Source: a virus. From it: a stretch of DNA of 53,304 bases. The DNA lies in the IMG/VR virus record IMGVR_UViG_3300037606_000271, positions 1-53,304 of that record; one strand, 5' to 3'. The notes below the pieces were generated by a model that was not told the DNA's origin, searched no databases, and saw only the letters and a list, made by a program, of their open reading frames with translations. Position numbers and translations under genes: made by a program. Positions 51,232 through 53,304 of this stretch are shown here, piece by piece. Every line of letters begins with the position of its first letter. Position 1 is the first letter of the stretch.

Positions 51232-53304
51232 TATCTAATTGATTGTTGTTTGCTTTGTTGTAACAAGTAGTGAGTCATTCTTCTATCTGTTCTAGGTCTG
51301 TAACTTAATCTTGCTATTGTGTACTTTTCTTTAAAAATAGGTTTGTCATAATGCTCTCCTTCTAATCTTACGTTAATAAAGTTCTTATCTGTATAAGCAG
51401 AATTACAAGCTTTTTCTGTGACTATACTTGAAATTGAATTATCCCAGATATTAGATATACTATGATTTTTATCTGTAATTTTAACAGCTCTTGTGTCAGG
51501 TATATAAAATAAAGAATCATATGGTCCTCCAATATAAAGACTTAATCTACCAGATGATTGATTTGAGTTGTAAACAATAAGATCAGAAAATGAGTCAATA
51601 ACTTCATTGTCATTTTCATAAAACTCAGTGTAGTGTTTTAATGATATTAAATTTTGAGTAATCAATTGTTTGGTTGTTTGCTCAATAACAGGATGAAGAA
51701 AATTAGAATCTATTTCGTGAACTTTGATGACATTATTATAAGTAGAATAAAACTGAGTAGAATTATTTAAATAAAAGTCAGGATTATATTCATGCCAACA
51801 AGTGAAAGTTTGAGCATTTAACGAGTAACTTAATGTATGATAAGGTTGACATTCATTATTTCTAATAGTAGCAATTAACCTGTGATAAAAAGGATCAAAA
51901 GCCATAGTCACTTGAGATGATTCAAAAGTATTATTCTTAAACCAATTCATCATACCATTATTAGATATGCTTCTAAATCCGTCTGTAATAGCATTTAAAG
52001 AGCCTCTAAGACCATCTATCCAAAAGTAGCCATACTCATTGTTAATAGTACCTGTCTTTGATTGTAGACCTCCGTAGCCATAGTCTGTTTGTATAATCTC
52101 TTGTGGAGGGATAGATAAAAAGTCTCCTGTTTGTAATTGAGCAACTAATTCATTAGTTGATAAGTATTGAGGATTAGGAGTAAGTACATAAGTAGTTTGA
52201 GTAGTGTGTACATATAACCTACCATTTTTATATTTAAGTCCTGTAATAGGCCCTGTGTTAGCAGGTAAATCAATGTAATCATTTGTATTACTTATAAGAT
52301 AAGAATCACTTAATTCTTCTTGAAATGATTGAGGGGAATATATAATTCTTGTAGGGTTCTTTGATCTACACCGGTTACAATAGTCATAAGTTAATGGCAA
52401 TGGAAAGTAAGATTTAATTGATCCATAAGTATATCCTTGATTAAGAATATATTCTTCTTGAGATACAATAGAGCGACCATCATCACCTTTAGAAGCTACA
52501 TAATTAAGATTACCAGAAGGTAAATAATGTTCTCCAGCTAATAAGTTATAATTAAGTATAGACTCTACGTAAATACCTTCTACTGCTTTGCCTGAAATAA
52601 AAGTACCATTAAGAATTTCAACATCAGCTACATCGTTTGCAAAAAAGCCATTTATTGCATCAGCCTCAAAAAATGAAAAATTAGAGATAAATGTATCACC
52701 TTGATAAAGATTATTTTTTTTAACTAACGGCTTATAAACTAAAGATTGTAAATTTGAATTTACAGATATGATTCTTTTATTTACACTATAAAACATATAA
52801 TCTACAGCTCTGTCTGGTGACGCACCTGCTCCACCAGTATAAGGACCTTGTGAAGATATGTCATAATTATTAGTTGCTCTACTGTTTAAAAAGTTTAATA
52901 TTTCTCTATAAAACGTTGTAGAGTCAGTAGATTTAGGTTGAATATAAGCATTGTTCTCATAAAAATTATAATGATTTACAGTAGCATTAACTTCTAATGT
53001 TTGTTTTAATAATCGTATAAAATCATATCCATTCACATCTTCAATTTGTTCAAACGAACTAAACACTACTTTATACCGAGTACTTATATCAAAGTATTGA
53101 CCTTTAATGTTTTGCTCAAGAAATGATCTAGGTGAGTTAAAATAATGTATTAATCTTTCTTCTCCATTATCAAAATCTTCATTTATATCATAATGAGCAT
53201 GTAAATAACCAGAATCAAGAACTGTAGAATTAGAATCAGTTCTAGCTACATAAAATATTTCATGTGAATCATATCCGTTAGGATAAATAATATTAGTAAA
53301 AGCA
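51231..53304 (-). CDS. Beta-rich structural protein, 5'-truncated at the window edge (690 or more aa visible)
   Basis: The frame is open from the right edge: upstream of GTG 53064-53066 it continues as FTNIIYPNGYDSHEIFYVAR with no stop, so that GTG is an internal valine. The visible part is rich in Tyr, Asn and Ser with repeated short strands, e.g. GPITGLKYKNGRLYVHT, YGYGGLQSKTGTINNEYGYF and MAFDPFYHRLIATIRNNE, which suggests a beta-propeller or beta-sandwich. In crAss-like virions the gene upstream of the cargo and virion polymerase genes encodes the tail muzzle or hub protein, and this is the best guess. Pattern and position support it; no signature proves it. Confidence 0.5.
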   Translation of the reverse strand, partial: AFTNIIYPNGYDSHEIFYVARTDSNSTVLDSGYLHAHYDINEDFDNGEERLIHYFNSPRSFLEQNIKGQYFDISTRYKVVFSSFEQIEDVNGYDFIRLLKQTLEVNATVNHYNFYENNAYIQPKSTDSTTFYREILNFLNSRATNNYDISSQGPYTGGAGASPDRAVDYMFYSVNKRIISVNSNLQSLVYKPLVKKNNLYQGDTFISNFSFFEADAINGFFANDVADVEILNGTFISGKAVEGIYVESILNYNLLAGEHYLPSGNLNYVASKGDDGRSIVSQEEYILNQGYTYGSIKSYFPLPLTYDYCNRCRSKNPTRIIYSPQSFQEELSDSYLISNTNDYIDLPANTGPITGLKYKNGRLYVHTTQTTYVLTPNPQYLSTNELVAQLQTGDFLSIPPQEIIQTDYGYGGLQSKTGTINNEYGYFWIDGLRGSLNAITDGFRSISNNGMMNWFKNNTFESSQVTMAFDPFYHRLIATIRNNECQPYHTLSYSLNAQTFTCWHEYNPDFYLNNSTQFYSTYNNVIKVHEIDSNFLHPVIEQTTKQLITQNLISLKHYTEFYENDNEVIDSFSDLIVYNSNQSSGRLSLYIGGPYDSLFYIPDTRAVKITDKNHSISNIWDNSISSIVTEKACNSAYTDKNFINVRLEGEHYDKPIFKEKYTIARLSYRPRTDRRMTHYLLQQSKQQSIR

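Noticed and set aside
1-53304. CRISPR array, integrase, attachment site or insertion sequence
   Set aside because: No regularly spaced direct repeats, no recombinase or transposase motif and no terminal inverted repeats were seen anywhere.

Overview
The window looks like 53 kb of an AT-rich, double-stranded DNA tailed phage of the crAss-like group (Crassvirales), which infect Bacteroidota. The evidence is the architecture. One strand carries a dense run of small early and replication genes. The other carries three giant virion proteins of 3035, 2150 and 1267 residues, one with the DFDID metal-binding signature of crAss-like virion RNA polymerases. Starts lie in A/T-rich contexts without clear Shine-Dalgarno sequences, as expected for phages of Bacteroidota. 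Nearly all genes end in TAA or TGA and no TAG reassignment is needed.

Positions 1-4860 (+) hold short unknown genes, a tRNA-Arg(UCU), and a membrane set (a 75-aa single-span protein, then a 155-aa single-span protein, a 5-span protein and a soluble partner) closed by a strong terminator. Positions 4864-17351 (+) hold a secreted glucosaminidase-type lysin and the replication-recombination block: family B DNA polymerase, SF2 helicase, DnaB-like helicase, Sak4-like ATPase, a probable ssDNA-binding protein, a TOPRIM primase and a PD-(D/E)XK resolvase-like protein. Three of these genes are interrupted by four group I introns. Two introns in the polymerase carry GIY-YIG endonucleases, one in the SF2 helicase P-loop carries a LAGLIDADG endonuclease, and a 316-nt intron without endonuclease in the DnaB gene is a sister of the SF2 intron. 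I inferred the splice junctions from restored conserved motifs and from the group I rule (exon ends in T, intron ends in G). The spliced products are 629, 376 and 345 residues.

Positions 17348-28163 (+) hold a RecB-like nuclease, three tandem divergent paralogues, a small HExxH protein, rIIA-like GHKL ATPase and rIIB-like proteins, a macro-domain protein, a MazG-like pyrophosphohydrolase and many unknowns, often with overlapping start and stop codons. A 19-pair RNA hairpin can close over the rIIA-like start codon.

Positions 28177-28215 form a bidirectional terminator between the converging blocks. Positions 28244-53304 (-) hold the virion block, transcribed right to left: a beta-rich structural protein cut by the window edge, a 476-aa and a 724-aa probable virion/cargo protein, then the 2150-, 3035- and 1267-aa proteins. 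Beyond RNA polymerase, the giants carry what look like host-directed enzyme domains: a nucleotidyltransferase, a zincin, a PD-(D/E)XK nuclease and, most unexpectedly, a PP2C-type protein phosphatase domain with all its signature motifs. If co-ejected, these would deliver early transcription and host-modifying activities together. No integrase, attachment site, CRISPR array or insertion sequence was seen.
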